IMG/VR virus record: IMGVR_UViG_3300022848_000018
Coordinates: 1 to 46,266 of that record
Strand: one strand, 5' to 3'
Origin: a virus
Length of the DNA: 46,266 nucleotides
How positions within the stretch are numbered: position 1 is the stretch's first letter; each line of letters opens with the position of its first letter. Positions 31,759 through 42,680 of this stretch are shown here, one piece after another. Below the pieces are notes generated by a model. It ran no database searches and was not told where the DNA came from. It worked only from the letters and a program-made list of their open reading frames with translations. Made by a program: the position numbers and the translations under genes.

Positions 31759-34700
31759 CCTGTTGCAGTTGCTTCTGGCCACGGGTATCGGGGGCTTCCA
31801 TAGCCTGCGAACGAATCCAAGTCGGATAGTTCCATGGCTTCCCACCCGCGTCCAGATAACCCTGAAAGACTTCCGGTAGCCTATCGTATTGACCGGCCCG
31901 AATGATCGCCCGAGTCGACTGCCGTAATGTAGCGAGTCTGGTAGCATCGACCTCCATCGCACGGTTATTCATGTAGTAGGCTTCGATCTCACCTTGCTGC
32001 CGTGAGGATCTGAGTCCCATCATGCGATAGGCTTTCTCGTAATACGACTGGGCCTCGGCTATTACCTGGCCGGTCCTATCAGTATCCTGCCCGCCAGCGA
32101 ACATAACACTGATCGCCCCTTTCAGCGCACGATTCGGAAGGTCACGAGATAGTATCTCTGCAATCTGCCGTTGGCTAGCGATGCTGTGATCCGACAGAAT
32201 CATCTCAGCTGCCGACCACATACCCTGTGCAATGCTTTTGAGCACACTGACGCCAGCCATTAGATTCTCCGGCCGCATACTCGGAGACCTAAGGTTAGCA
32301 TCGCCACGTGTGAAGAAAGCCGGACCGATTCCACGTGGACCACCGAACAAAGCGGCTATCTCAGAGATTCCACCATGAGCTATGGCTGCGCCAGCCATCG
32401 GTCCGAATCGATCATAGATACCGTCGATTGGAGTCTTGCCCTCGTTCGGATCGGCCGTTCCGCCACCACTTTGAGACCACTGTAAGGCAGAGAAACCTGG
32501 CACTGATTGCGTGCCAAACATAGCTTGCTGAGTCCCGATCTGCCTAGCAAACGCGCCCCATTCACCTTTCTCCATCCAGCGAAACAGACGCATGTTGTAC
32601 TGCATCATGTAGCTAGCGAAGAGTCCGAACATGGAACCGAAGGCCGAATGGAATAGCTCCGGACGATTCAACGGGTTGTAGTTCGCGATAGTCGCATTAG
32701 CTATCTCTCTGGCAAAATTATGCCGCGCCTGTTTGCCAACGACTCCATGGGCGTCAGCCAGGCGCAGACCAACAAAGTGCGACCAGCTACGACTCATCTC
32801 CTCAGTCACATCGGTAGCGGCACCGAGTAGCCCATCGACTCCCTTTTGCTTAATCCACGACTTAGCCGAGGGGTCGCCAAGCATGACTCGTGCAAAGCTA
32901 CTACGAGAATGGATCAAGCCCAGTTGCTGATTCAGCTCCGCAACCGATTGAGTCGTATCCCCATTCCGCACCATGTAGGCCCAGTCAGCGTGTGACTTAC
33001 GACCAAGCATGTCCCGGAATCCCTGGGTCATAATCTTGTAAGTATCCAACAGCTTGATCGGACTACCCGCCTGCGTGATAGTTGGCAGGGTGCTGATTCC
33101 ACGGCTCTGCATGATCGACGGCAGGTTCGTGATAACGCCCATCATATTCATGGCGGCGTGAGGAAACTCAAGACTCCTCAACAGCAGGGCGCCACTGAGT
33201 CGGTTGATACCAGCCGTGATCTTCTTAATCTCCGGCGGTGGTGTGATCTTCGCCGTCTGCGCCAGGAAGTCCTCGGAACTCCGATACGGAGTGTAAGGGC
33301 CTAGCTCAGTAACTAACTCATCGAAGGTCCGGCCAGTCGGAGTCCCTTTGAACCCAAGCCGATTGAACAGATCTCGGACGTGAGTCGCACCACCACGAGC
33401 CGCGGGCCAAGAAGCCTGCAATGCGCTATGCAAACCAGACAGCCCGGCGTCTATTGTCTCATCGATTCGTTCGCCTAGGCGGCCGGTAGGACTCTTTTCC
33501 GACCTACCGGCCATGCGTCCCAGTAAGGTCTCCTCGTAGTGATCCCAGATAGACCGCTGAGTCGTACCGACAACACTCTCGGCAACAGCCTTATTGGCCC
33601 GGACGATGTTGAGCTGCCCCTCAAAGATTCCACGCACAGTACTGTCCGCGACGCCCTGGTAGGTACTACGCACCCACTCCATGGCCTCCGGAAGCGCCTG
33701 CTGATTAACCGTGCTAGAGGACAAGGTACCACGAGACTTAGCTGCATTAGCCATCAGACTCCCTGGGTCAACCCAATCCATCTGAGCGCGATCCCATAAG
33801 TCCCCGAAGGCTTTGACTTCATCACGACTTCTGAATCGTTCGCCCTGCCCCAATGTTTTTTCATGGGCTTCGCGCAAGGTCTTGAACTCAGCCGCAGTCT
33901 CAGCTATGATAGCACCGCCGGGCACGACTTGATTGTCCGCATCGAAGGTGAATCCAACGAACTTACCGCGAGTGCTGGGCGGAGGAACATACCAAGCACG
34001 ATTCTCTAGCTCAGTAAGCCCCATTGAACGCCGAATGGTATTCTTCTCCTTGAGAAGGGCCTGCGAAACCTTATTGAATCTGGTCATGAACTCAGCCCCA
34101 AGGTCGTCTACTACTATCTCCTTACCAGTCCTGGGATTCACCAGCAGGTCAGAGGCTGTAACTGGGCGTCCAAGCATCTTCGCATTCGTGGCCGAACCTT
34201 CGGCCAGTTTGAATCCAAAGAAACCTGTGCCGAGGTCAACGAGGTCTGCGTCCAGATCCCAACCCGAACTGTTGCTGAGGAATTGATTCACCAGCTGCCG
34301 ACTGTGCGTAGCAGTAGCCGCGGAGATTCTGTTCTGCACGTCACCCATGTGAGTTTCGAGCACCCGACGAATGTGATGATCGGTCTGCTGATTCACAAGG
34401 TTGCGCACCCGCTGAACAGCCAGCAAGGTAGGAGAGTCTCTGAAGCGCATCTCGGCTGTGACAACGGCCCCAAGCGTAGCGGATACTCGATTCCCTATGC
34501 CAGTGACTTGATTGTCAGCCAACCCGGAAACGTACTGGGCGGCATTAAGCAGGGGTGACTCATATATTTCCTTAGCCAGGCCACGGGTCAGCGGGCCTGA
34601 ACCAGCACCAGTCAGGATATTGTATCGCGCCGATTTTGCTTCAGCGTTGGACTCAGCCAGAGAAAACTTATTCCACTGCACCACGTCCTGATCGCTGGCG

Positions 34701-36688
34701 AATCCAAGCACAGGCTTGAGCCACTCACCATCGCGACTGCGTGAGAAGTTGAAAAAGTCTCCATCGATTCGAGTGTCAATCTTCTGGCCATCAAGCAAGT
34801 CGAGAACCTGCTGACTCATTTTCTTAGCTGCTAAGACGTCATCCATGGTTGCCCCAGGATGATTCGCGGCTGCGAACAATGCCTTGACGCTATCACCGTT
34901 TGGGGCGGTGACTCGCTCATAAGAACTCGGAAGCGGAAGGTTGTACCGGATTCGATCCAACTCCGTTATATCAGCCTTGTTACCGAGTATGCGCGCCTTA
35001 CCTTGCAGACTCTTGATCTGGGCCTCGGCCCTGTTAGCCAAGCCAGCCCGCGTAGTATAATCTACTCGGCCGCCACGATTCTCCACCTCCGCTGCGTAGT
35101 CAAGCTGCAACCAGGTTGGATTCTGTGGAACGACAAAGGTCGTCTTGCTCTGCGCCCGATAGTCAATAGTCTCCCGCATCGCACCGAGAACATCTAACTG
35201 ATCGTGAACCGATAGCTTCTCCCAAGAGAGATTCGTGGCAATGCGCTGACTGCCCGTAGTTCCAGCTCTCGTACCACGAATGTTTGCAAATTCATCTATG
35301 TCGAATCGATCGCCGGCCAGGTTGTGGAAGAACCGCTCCTGAGTGTTCTTCGTAGACGTCCGCTGAATCTTCGACGGAGTGTAGCTGGCAATCAGGTCGC
35401 CGACATTCGGTGGTACCCAGGCATGATTCACCAGCACAGATGGCACCTGCATACTGAGTTTGCGACCCAGGCGTATATCCTTAATGTCCTGTGATTGCAA
35501 GAGAGAATCAACACCAGCCTTGCGGTCCTCAATTATCTGAAGAACGCTTTTGCCAGTGGGCACCTGAGCGAACGAATCAACGCCATAAAAAATAGTCGGA
35601 TCCTGCATACCCGACTCTTTCAGATGGATTCCCTCAGACGAGGCTTCGACCCCAAACTTCGAATTAGGCACAAGACGAGTGCCAGCCTTCGTCATCTTCT
35701 GCAATGATTCCCAGCCCTGACCGAGCACCTGAGTATTAAGCGCTTCGCGGTTTGAAGTCAGCTTCGCCGAGTCACTGCCTGGGCCTGTGGTGATGTCATA
35801 CCTGGCCTGCAGCAACTGAGCTGTTAGCTTGGAGGAATCCTTGGGAATATTCATCCCATTGCTCGGCGATGGCGTACCGATGTGCTCGACCATCCGCGAG
35901 AACTGTTGCCGGTCCAAAGCCTCAGAACGAGTCTCACGCACTAACGGACTGTTGGCCCACTTCCGGAGAGCGTACCTGGCACCAATAGCACCGACCATTC
36001 CACCGAGTCCGACGCCTAGAGTCGAGTAGAATATGTTCGTGCCCATGTCCTCTTGATCCCAGAGGAATGAGTTTGTATGCATGAGTCCAGCGAGCGCAGC
36101 CTCCTCACCCGCAGCTATAGCTCCCCCGACTCCAGCCTTACGAAGAAGAAACGAGCGATTGGCCGGGGCTAAAAGATTCAGGAACTCGCCCTGACCAGCA
36201 GCTTTCATTTCAGCCGTCCTGGCGATTCGCTTAGCGCTCACCACGGACTTCTCAATAGCATGGTAGCCTTTGCCCAGAGTCGAACCACGGGCGAACGCGG
36301 TGGCCATTACCCTGGGTACGGCCAAGGCACCGATGTAGGCAGTGCCGACGACTCCGAGAATAACAGAAGTCACCTCAGCAGCGCCCTCGTTCTGCGCCAT
36401 CCAATCGGCAGCTGAATCCCAGCCAATGTTCCGCAGAACATCATTACTAAGTTCACCCTTCTCGGTCATATAGAGTGACGACGATATGTCATCCGCGAGT
36501 TGGAGTGGCGCAGATAGAATTGCTTTGCCGGCCTTCTCAAGCAGGCCCTCGCCATCAGCATATGAGTCAAGTGTCCTCTGCTTAGTCAGGACATTGGTTC
36601 GCTGCTCCGAGGACAACGGTGCCACCTCGGTGCTGAGGTTACGCTTAGGCCCCGCGGAATCATAAGTCAAAAGGTTCAGGGAGACCAT
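31685..36688 (-). CDS. Large internal virion / DNA-ejection protein (1667 aa)
   Basis: The last gene of the late block. It has hydrophobic spans near residues 100-120 and 225-245 (EVTSVILGVVGTAYIGALAVP; STLGVGLGGMVGAIGARYA) and helical, amphipathic tracts throughout. The C-terminal third holds aromatic motifs typical of ejection proteins (SMFGLFASYMMQYNMRLFRWMEKGEWG). No lytic transglycosylase motif is visible. It probably lies inside the capsid and forms the channel through the cell envelope, as T7 gp16-like proteins do. The ATG at 36688 overlaps the stop of the 829-aa gene. Confidence 0.72.
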   Translation of the reverse strand: MVSLNLLTYDSAGPKRNLSTEVAPLSSEQRTNVLTKQRTLDSYADGEGLLEKAGKAILSAPLQLADDISSSLYMTEKGELSNDVLRNIGWDSAADWMAQNEGAAEVTSVILGVVGTAYIGALAVPRVMATAFARGSTLGKGYHAIEKSVVSAKRIARTAEMKAAGQGEFLNLLAPANRSFLLRKAGVGGAIAAGEEAALAGLMHTNSFLWDQEDMGTNIFYSTLGVGLGGMVGAIGARYALRKWANSPLVRETRSEALDRQQFSRMVEHIGTPSPSNGMNIPKDSSKLTAQLLQARYDITTGPGSDSAKLTSNREALNTQVLGQGWESLQKMTKAGTRLVPNSKFGVEASSEGIHLKESGMQDPTIFYGVDSFAQVPTGKSVLQIIEDRKAGVDSLLQSQDIKDIRLGRKLSMQVPSVLVNHAWVPPNVGDLIASYTPSKIQRTSTKNTQERFFHNLAGDRFDIDEFANIRGTRAGTTGSQRIATNLSWEKLSVHDQLDVLGAMRETIDYRAQSKTTFVVPQNPTWLQLDYAAEVENRGGRVDYTTRAGLANRAEAQIKSLQGKARILGNKADITELDRIRYNLPLPSSYERVTAPNGDSVKALFAAANHPGATMDDVLAAKKMSQQVLDLLDGQKIDTRIDGDFFNFSRSRDGEWLKPVLGFASDQDVVQWNKFSLAESNAEAKSARYNILTGAGSGPLTRGLAKEIYESPLLNAAQYVSGLADNQVTGIGNRVSATLGAVVTAEMRFRDSPTLLAVQRVRNLVNQQTDHHIRRVLETHMGDVQNRISAATATHSRQLVNQFLSNSSGWDLDADLVDLGTGFFGFKLAEGSATNAKMLGRPVTASDLLVNPRTGKEIVVDDLGAEFMTRFNKVSQALLKEKNTIRRSMGLTELENRAWYVPPPSTRGKFVGFTFDADNQVVPGGAIIAETAAEFKTLREAHEKTLGQGERFRSRDEVKAFGDLWDRAQMDWVDPGSLMANAAKSRGTLSSSTVNQQALPEAMEWVRSTYQGVADSTVRGIFEGQLNIVRANKAVAESVVGTTQRSIWDHYEETLLGRMAGRSEKSPTGRLGERIDETIDAGLSGLHSALQASWPAARGGATHVRDLFNRLGFKGTPTGRTFDELVTELGPYTPYRSSEDFLAQTAKITPPPEIKKITAGINRLSGALLLRSLEFPHAAMNMMGVITNLPSIMQSRGISTLPTITQAGSPIKLLDTYKIMTQGFRDMLGRKSHADWAYMVRNGDTTQSVAELNQQLGLIHSRSSFARVMLGDPSAKSWIKQKGVDGLLGAATDVTEEMSRSWSHFVGLRLADAHGVVGKQARHNFAREIANATIANYNPLNRPELFHSAFGSMFGLFASYMMQYNMRLFRWMEKGEWGAFARQIGTQQAMFGTQSVPGFSALQWSQSGGGTADPNEGKTPIDGIYDRFGPMAGAAIAHGGISEIAALFGGPRGIGPAFFTRGDANLRSPSMRPENLMAGVSVLKSIAQGMWSAAEMILSDHSIASQRQIAEILSRDLPNRALKGAISVMFAGGQDTDRTGQVIAEAQSYYEKAYRMMGLRSSRQQGEIEAYYMNNRAMEVDATRLATLRQSTRAIIRAGQYDRLPEVFQGYLDAGGKPWNYPTWIRSQAMEAPDTRGQKQLQQAMRTPGYQGLARRIEMMSGPSSGE

Positions 36689-39177
36689 TACTTAGCTCCT
36701 TCGCGACTCTTGAGGCTGGTATACCAAGCCGGGCCTGGAGTTCCAATCTTATCCCCAGTCATGCGTCGGTTCGGATTCACTTTCTTCGTTGAGGTGTCAT
36801 AGATACGCGTGGTCTGCAGTTCCAGGACCTGGTCCATGGACTCCAACGCATCCATACGATTCCGGCTGACCTTTTTGTGCAACGCCTTGAGTCGTGGGTC
36901 AGCGGGCATCATGTTCCTGAGTGATTCCTCGATGAATAGATTCGCCTCACGATATGGCAGCGATCTCTGCTTAGCCTCTGCCAGCAACGGTTCGATCAAA
37001 CCAGCGTAAGCTTCCTGCCGATCCAGATCAGAGAGTGAATCATCACGGGTCATCAATGCAACCTGATAGTTCTCCGGGTGATTCCCGAAGGCTCTGAAAT
37101 CGGCCGTCTTACGGGCAAGCTGATCGTGCTGGAAGTCATTGATTCCTTGCTGCGTAGCACTTGCCCAGACTTGAAGTCCCTCAACCATCTTTGGAATCGC
37201 AAGGCTGTTAGTGATATAATCCGCCGGTGGCCCCTTGATGGCTCGCTCGGTAGCGCCTTGCGCTTGGCGTGCAATGAAGTCGTCGCCAGTTGATTCAGCC
37301 CACCAATCAGCTACAGCTACCGCGGTCTTAACGTCGAATTCTTCCGACAAGGATTCAAACAACGCCGAGGACTGCAGGAGTCTAAGCTCTGGGGCCAAGT
37401 CCTTAACCGTCTTACCGTCCACAGTACCGCCAGACTCCAGAATCGCCCAGTCATCAAGGTTAGGCTCCAACCCCATCTGCCGCATAAGATTCATAGCCCC
37501 GGTAGTATTGGCCTTCTCCTCAAGGCCCATGAACTTACCTGGTGATATCTTCGCATATAGCGGATGAGTCGTGTCGTGAACCTGAGCCTGAATGGCTTGA
37601 CCCTGCGGCCCTTCTGCGATTCGACCAAGGTACTTCGTATAGGCTCTGGCCGCGGCCTCTTGGCGTAGTAGGGGCTTTTCGATGCTGAATCCAGTACCCC
37701 CAGCCATTGCATCAGTCTGCAAGTCGGCATAGATATCCCTGAAGTCAGTCTGCAAAGCCACCGCTTGTTCGGCCGTAACAATATCGGATACGCTTTTGAA
37801 CGACATGAGTCGATTGGTGACTTCAGCTTCGACGGCATCAGACGGCGCCACCTGACCTGAGAGTCTGGCGTGAGCAATCTTATACCGGAACTCTGAACCC
37901 TTACCTTCGAGTTTAGCCTGTTTCTCGATTTCAGCCTCAAGCCTCTCACGAGTCACCATGAGTGCATCATTAGCGAGCCGTGTCGCCTCATAGTAACCAT
38001 CAGTACCAGGCTCATTCAATTCGGCTTGCCTGACGGCCGAATGAGTCGTGAACTGATACGAGGCCAAGGCATTCCCGAGGGCGCTACCGGCAACAGTCGG
38101 CGGCAATGCCTGCGCGAATGTATTGTGCTCGGTGATTATGCTGCTTATGCCCCCGATTCCGGCTGTATTTGCACGCTCAAGGCTAACACGAGACTGAGCC
38201 TCGGAAGAGGAATCACGCAACTTCTTCAGCATGTCGAGCTCGAACAAGATTGGAGTCCCGTCGGGCAGGATCAGCTTCCCGTTATTAGCTAGAATCCCAT
38301 CAATCTCAGGCACCGTGAAAGCGCGGGCGATTCTAGCCTCGGCCGACTTCTGCTGCTCAGCGTTATTTGACGCTATCGCCAGCTCCCGAGTCTGAACATT
38401 ATACTGCCTATCTTCGCGTGCGATTACAGCGGTGTCGAGTCGGCCAAGACTTAACTCCGCACCAGCTACGCTAGCGATTCCGTCAGGATTGTTCCTGGCT
38501 GCCTGCTGAGCCTCGCTGACCTGCTCATCGGTCAGATTCATGATAGTCTTGTCCTGCAAGACGGCATCGTTATTAAGTAAATTTGCCCGAGTCTCAACGG
38601 CCTTTGTCATAGCTTCCACGGCGCTGTTGCTTTGCTCGCGCAGCATGGTAGCCATTTCGAGTCTGAGTTCTTGAGGCAGGAGATTCAGGTCAGTTTCTTT
38701 CGTCGCAATCTCAAAGTCCGCAGCCATTGCCTCCATCTGACGCTGATATGCCTGCTGCTTTTGAGCCTCGAAATGATTCAAAGTCGTGGAGGTCTGGGCG
38801 AGCTTTTGCTGCCGAGCTGAGTTACCTGCTCGGGTATAAGTTGGATCTTGAAGTTGCTTGAAGGCAAGTGTGAGTCGGTCGGACAGCTTACCAGAGTCAG
38901 TAAGCGCAATAGCTTCTTCTTCCTTCCTGGCCAGCTCAGAAGCATTTTCGGTGAGATAGGACTGCGCCTCGAGATTCGCGTCCGAGGTCTGGTGAGATTG
39001 CTTCTGGACTTCCCGAGTCAGCTTCATTACATCAACGGCCGAGCCAGCCTTCTTCAGCGCCGCTGCCTGCTGCTGTTCTGTAACGTCCCTCCTCAGCTTT
39101 TCCTCGGCGAGTCGTTTCTCCTCAAGCTTACCCTGAGCAGCCATAAGCCCTTCGAGGGAGAATCCAGCTTGTGCCAT
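36688..39177 (-). CDS. Internal virion protein, coiled-coil rich (829 aa)
   Basis: Ala/Gln/Glu-rich and almost wholly helical, with long coiled coils (residues 1-180, EEKRLAEEKLRRDVTEQQQAAALKK...). There is no membrane span. Position between the 225-aa and 1667-aa proteins and the composition match ejection-complex components such as T7 gp15. The Shine-Dalgarno region is weak. Confidence 0.68.
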   Translation of the reverse strand: MAQAGFSLEGLMAAQGKLEEKRLAEEKLRRDVTEQQQAAALKKAGSAVDVMKLTREVQKQSHQTSDANLEAQSYLTENASELARKEEEAIALTDSGKLSDRLTLAFKQLQDPTYTRAGNSARQQKLAQTSTTLNHFEAQKQQAYQRQMEAMAADFEIATKETDLNLLPQELRLEMATMLREQSNSAVEAMTKAVETRANLLNNDAVLQDKTIMNLTDEQVSEAQQAARNNPDGIASVAGAELSLGRLDTAVIAREDRQYNVQTRELAIASNNAEQQKSAEARIARAFTVPEIDGILANNGKLILPDGTPILFELDMLKKLRDSSSEAQSRVSLERANTAGIGGISSIITEHNTFAQALPPTVAGSALGNALASYQFTTHSAVRQAELNEPGTDGYYEATRLANDALMVTRERLEAEIEKQAKLEGKGSEFRYKIAHARLSGQVAPSDAVEAEVTNRLMSFKSVSDIVTAEQAVALQTDFRDIYADLQTDAMAGGTGFSIEKPLLRQEAAARAYTKYLGRIAEGPQGQAIQAQVHDTTHPLYAKISPGKFMGLEEKANTTGAMNLMRQMGLEPNLDDWAILESGGTVDGKTVKDLAPELRLLQSSALFESLSEEFDVKTAVAVADWWAESTGDDFIARQAQGATERAIKGPPADYITNSLAIPKMVEGLQVWASATQQGINDFQHDQLARKTADFRAFGNHPENYQVALMTRDDSLSDLDRQEAYAGLIEPLLAEAKQRSLPYREANLFIEESLRNMMPADPRLKALHKKVSRNRMDALESMDQVLELQTTRIYDTSTKKVNPNRRMTGDKIGTPGPAWYTSLKSREGAK

Positions 39178-39178
39178 A

Positions 39179-39856
39179 TCAGTAGTTCCCCAAGCCGCCT
39201 ATGATTTTACCGAGGCTCTCACCATTGAATCCGAAGCTGGAGGACTTGCCGCTGCCCTTAGCCGTTTCATCATAGACCTTATCCTCCGTGACAACAGCGC
39301 CCTTGGCCCCGCCGACTAGAGCGGACAGGAGACTCGTGAGCTCAGACGTGTACTGAGCTGCGCTTGACGTTTCTTGGCCCTTGATTCCAGACTCAATCTG
39401 CGCACCCGTAGCCTCCGCCTGTGCCTCAACTCCTGCCAGTTCTGATGCAGAGGATCTTCGCAAACGATTCGCCAGCAAAGCTGCCATCGAATTGTCTTTA
39501 TCCCCGGTGCCAGTTCCGGAGAAAAGACCATTGAGTGCGCCTTCGAGATTGTCATTGATTCCAGCTGACGCCCGATCGGTAGTGCCTTTGACGTAGGCTG
39601 CCCGGTCGAAAGTCGTTGGATTCGATTGCAGAGAGCTGAGACCGCTAGATAGAGCCGCCACGCTAGCGCTAGTCCCACCCGCCAGTAGGTCACGAATCGA
39701 CGAGCCAAGGTCATTTGTGACATCGGCGTCGAGAGTCGTAGCGATAGTCGAGCTCTTGCCAGCCTTGGCGGTGTTCGACGATTCTTTTTTCGAACCACCG
39801 AAGAGTCCGCTGACAATAGACCCAACAATTGGAAGTGCTGCTGCCCAGAATCCCAT
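39179..39856 (-). CDS. Internal virion protein, smallest of the ejection set (225 aa)
   Basis: A hydrophobic N-terminus (MGFWAAALPIVGSIVSGLFGG, residues 1-21) resembles a membrane-inserting helix. A Ser/Ala/Gly-rich, helical body follows and the C-terminus is Gly/Ser-rich (GSGKSSSFGFNGESLGKIIGGLGNY). By composition and position it is the counterpart of T7 gp14 or P22 gp7-like ejection proteins. The SD is AAGGAAACC. Confidence 0.62.
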   Translation of the reverse strand: MGFWAAALPIVGSIVSGLFGGSKKESSNTAKAGKSSTIATTLDADVTNDLGSSIRDLLAGGTSASVAALSSGLSSLQSNPTTFDRAAYVKGTTDRASAGINDNLEGALNGLFSGTGTGDKDNSMAALLANRLRRSSASELAGVEAQAEATGAQIESGIKGQETSSAAQYTSELTSLLSALVGGAKGAVVTEDKVYDETAKGSGKSSSFGFNGESLGKIIGGLGNY

Positions 39857-39868
39857 GATTTGGTTTCC

Positions 39869-40894
39869 TTAAATTGCGACGTCGCTGAGTCGTTCGAATA
39901 TCAGCTTAGCGGCGCATAACGTGCCCCAACCTGATTTACCTTGGTATTCAAGCGACGTCGTGTCACACCGTTGCTGGAATCGAAGTACGCTAGTTTCCGA
40001 CAGATTCAGATAGCCATCGACACGAGCCTCACGCTCAAAAAGCGCATCAAGACTGTTGAAACCGACATTGCCTGCGAACGCGTTAGCGGACCCAGGAATC
40101 GCGACTGCAGCAGCAGTAGAGTTATACAACCGGCAGCCCACCTTGATCTGGTTATTGGTGTCAGTTTCGTATAGACTCAGAAAACCACCAACCTTATATA
40201 AGCCTTCAGGCAAGGTAATAGCATCCCCAGCTACTGATGCTCCTGCGATTCCATTTATCTTCTCCACAGAAAGCGTACGATCTGACCAGGAACCACTGCT
40301 GACCGATGGGCCATTGGAGGAAGTATACTCCTGTGCTAGCTCAAGCACTTGAGTCGCTCTGACCTGAATATGAGCATAGGCGGCTTGCTTGACTCTAAGC
40401 GAGCTCCACAAATCATAGTCTGTCCTGACCCCAGTCTCAGCATCCTCTTGGCTAAGCAATTCCATGGCCAGGAAGGTAAGAATCTGGGCCTGTGTAAGCG
40501 CGATAGGAATACCTACGTCGCCACTGATGTTACCCATGAGTCGCTGATCGGCGATATCAGCGAAGCTAACGCTTGGATTGCCGCCGATTCCAGCCTCGTT
40601 AGTAATCTCAAGACCTGTGCCGACGCCTAGCTCGCGAATCGCATACGTGGCCTCACCAGTACGAACCACGATACCAGTGCCCGCCTCAGGCAGGCCCCCA
40701 CCAAGCGGATCTTCGCCAGCGGATCGAAATAACGACACTAGTTGATCCAGCGATGGGAGTCTCTGGCCACCAGGCGTAACGCCATCATGCAGACGCAACT
40801 CATTCCGAGTCGTGTCGATCGTAACCTGCCTTGCGGGACCAACATAAAGATCAGCATCTTCAGTAGGGCCGCCTGGGAACTGAACAGTTTTCAT
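39869..40894 (-). CDS. Tail fibre-like protein (341 aa)
   Basis: Residues 15-45 contain QVTIDTTRNELRLHDGVTPGG, the start motif of many phage fibres (Mtd-N-like, with a DT-LRLHDG-T core). A helical linker (TQAQILTFLAMELLSQEDAE) leads to a C-terminal beta-sandwich (residues about 190-340) of the C1q/TNF-like kind by pattern (SLSEKINGIAGA-type turns and YKVGGFLSLYETDTNNQIKVGCRL). It is probably a second adhesin. The start overlaps the propeller gene (ATGA). Confidence 0.65.
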   Translation of the reverse strand: MKTVQFPGGPTEDADLYVGPARQVTIDTTRNELRLHDGVTPGGQRLPSLDQLVSLFRSAGEDPLGGGLPEAGTGIVVRTGEATYAIRELGVGTGLEITNEAGIGGNPSVSFADIADQRLMGNISGDVGIPIALTQAQILTFLAMELLSQEDAETGVRTDYDLWSSLRVKQAAYAHIQVRATQVLELAQEYTSSNGPSVSSGSWSDRTLSVEKINGIAGASVAGDAITLPEGLYKVGGFLSLYETDTNNQIKVGCRLYNSTAAAVAIPGSANAFAGNVGFNSLDALFEREARVDGYLNLSETSVLRFQQRCDTTSLEYQGKSGWGTLCAAKLIFERLSDVAI

Positions 40895-42675
40895 AGCAAG
40901 CGCCCTCCGTAGGCTAGAGTCATTTCGAGATATCGAAGTTGCACAATATCGCCTGGGTCAGTCGCGCCTAGAACCATAGTATGCAACACACCGCTGGTAA
41001 AACAAGAGAAAGTTGTAGCCTTCGCATCGAATCTTGCACGATCGGGGATGGTTGACTCGTAGGTATAACCATCGATCGAACTCCGAAGCTCGATCGAATA
41101 CGTGCTTGGGCTAAATAGCGCGTAAGCCCCACCGTATTCCTCGTCGTCAGCCGTGCTGGATTCCCAATCCTCGTCAACGTCAACGAGACTCTCCCAATCC
41201 TCAACAGGTGAGTACATTTTCGAGTAATGCTCGATATAGGTATCGTACTCCAGATTCCCTGGTACGAGATCAGTGGGCAATCGCTGTGGGTAAGAACCCA
41301 AACCAAGTGACTGTATTTCGATGAAGCCATCGTGTGAGTCGTCAATCAAACCGGGCCTGAAATAACCTACTTCGATTTCAGCATCAAGCCCCTCCGTCGC
41401 CAAGGCTCCAATAGCATCTGACTCAGGGTGATAATACCCCTCGCTGACATTATTCAGGTGCTCGGTATGTTGGCATATCATGGGCGACGAGACAATCGAT
41501 TCGACAGGCATCTGCTTGTGAAGCATCCGAGGATACTTCAGGTCTCGTGGCTCAGTGGAAGGTACCTGGCGAAATGGTATCTCATCCCAGACTCGGGCTA
41601 AGTTATCGTACCCGACAAAGCCAAAGGAATCTCCCGTCATTGGAAGCACACCATAGCAATCTGAAGAAAATTCGCCCCACGAATCCAGAGTGGGAATCAG
41701 AACAAATACTCGCTTATACAACGACCCTTGGACTCGAAGCAGAACATACAGCCGATCCCGTACATTATCATACTCCAATCGTCCTTGCGCCCCTGGATTC
41801 TGAGTAAGGTAATCCCTAATAAACTCATTGAAAGCGGGCTGCACAGCTTCTGGAGTCTGGCCATTAGCCGATCGGAATAACCCACGATTAGTGAGAAACA
41901 GAGTCTGATCAACATTCAGCCTGGCAACCGCGAGCGGATTCTGAGGGCGCTCAGCACCAACTAGCACCGAGAATCTAAACACATTGTCCCCACCGATGAA
42001 CTCAGCAAGTAGCGCACCTGAGGTTGTCCAGACGATGAATCCGCCACTGAAATCTGTAATGGCTAAGGGTTCTCCGCCGATTCGAGAGGCCAATACAACG
42101 AAGCCAGCTCCTCCGATCGTGGGTACGAAATCAGTGCCGTCAGAGGGGCCTGACCAGTAGACGGCCGTTGGAGTCAGTATGCAGAGCCTGGCATTAGACT
42201 CAACAATCCCAAGCGGCGTCGAGGGCAAGCCAGTCACATTCACGCTGGTCATCTTGAAAAAAGTATTAACCAGAGTCGCGTCACTTACACCAACCCGGAA
42301 GATTCCATGGGCTGGGTGAGAGAAGAAGATCGTACGGTCAAGGAATGCGCTCGACCAGCGGTAGTTTTCGTAACCATCCGTAGATGCTTCATGCAAGTAA
42401 TAACAAGGAATCCAGGTGTCAAGTGCAGTGCTCCATTCAAGGATGGCATCCTGAGTATGAACGAACGCTCGCCCAGCGATTCTAGTGCCCTGAACCTCTA
42501 ACGTATTCCGCAATGGAATCGGAGTCAGCATCCTGTTGCCAAAGTCTGTCTTTGGCCCCTTGGAATCAAAGCTGTAATTCCGACCGCCCACAACAAACAA
42601 CCGATCCATAATCCGGGCATCTAATGCCGGAGTGTACGAACCGATTTCTTGGCCTCTGAATCGTTTGGTCGCCAT
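40891..42675 (-). CDS. Tail protein with beta-propeller-like repeats (tail tubular B / nozzle-like)
   Basis: 594 aa. Repeated beta segments ending in short aromatic turns (RNYSFDSKGPKTDFGNR; TDFSGGFIVWTTSGALLAEFIGG; QTLFLTNRGLFRSANGQT; RVFVLIPTLDSWGEF) suggest blades of a propeller, as in T7 gp12 and P22 gp10. An Asp/Glu/Tyr-rich insertion (DVDEDWESSTADDEEYGG) lies before the last blade. It would form the end of the short tail. Position before the fibre and ejection proteins agrees. Confidence 0.62.
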   Translation of the reverse strand: MATKRFRGQEIGSYTPALDARIMDRLFVVGGRNYSFDSKGPKTDFGNRMLTPIPLRNTLEVQGTRIAGRAFVHTQDAILEWSTALDTWIPCYYLHEASTDGYENYRWSSAFLDRTIFFSHPAHGIFRVGVSDATLVNTFFKMTSVNVTGLPSTPLGIVESNARLCILTPTAVYWSGPSDGTDFVPTIGGAGFVVLASRIGGEPLAITDFSGGFIVWTTSGALLAEFIGGDNVFRFSVLVGAERPQNPLAVARLNVDQTLFLTNRGLFRSANGQTPEAVQPAFNEFIRDYLTQNPGAQGRLEYDNVRDRLYVLLRVQGSLYKRVFVLIPTLDSWGEFSSDCYGVLPMTGDSFGFVGYDNLARVWDEIPFRQVPSTEPRDLKYPRMLHKQMPVESIVSSPMICQHTEHLNNVSEGYYHPESDAIGALATEGLDAEIEVGYFRPGLIDDSHDGFIEIQSLGLGSYPQRLPTDLVPGNLEYDTYIEHYSKMYSPVEDWESLVDVDEDWESSTADDEEYGGAYALFSPSTYSIELRSSIDGYTYESTIPDRARFDAKATTFSCFTSGVLHTMVLGATDPGDIVQLRYLEMTLAYGGRLL

Positions 42676-42680
42676 GACAA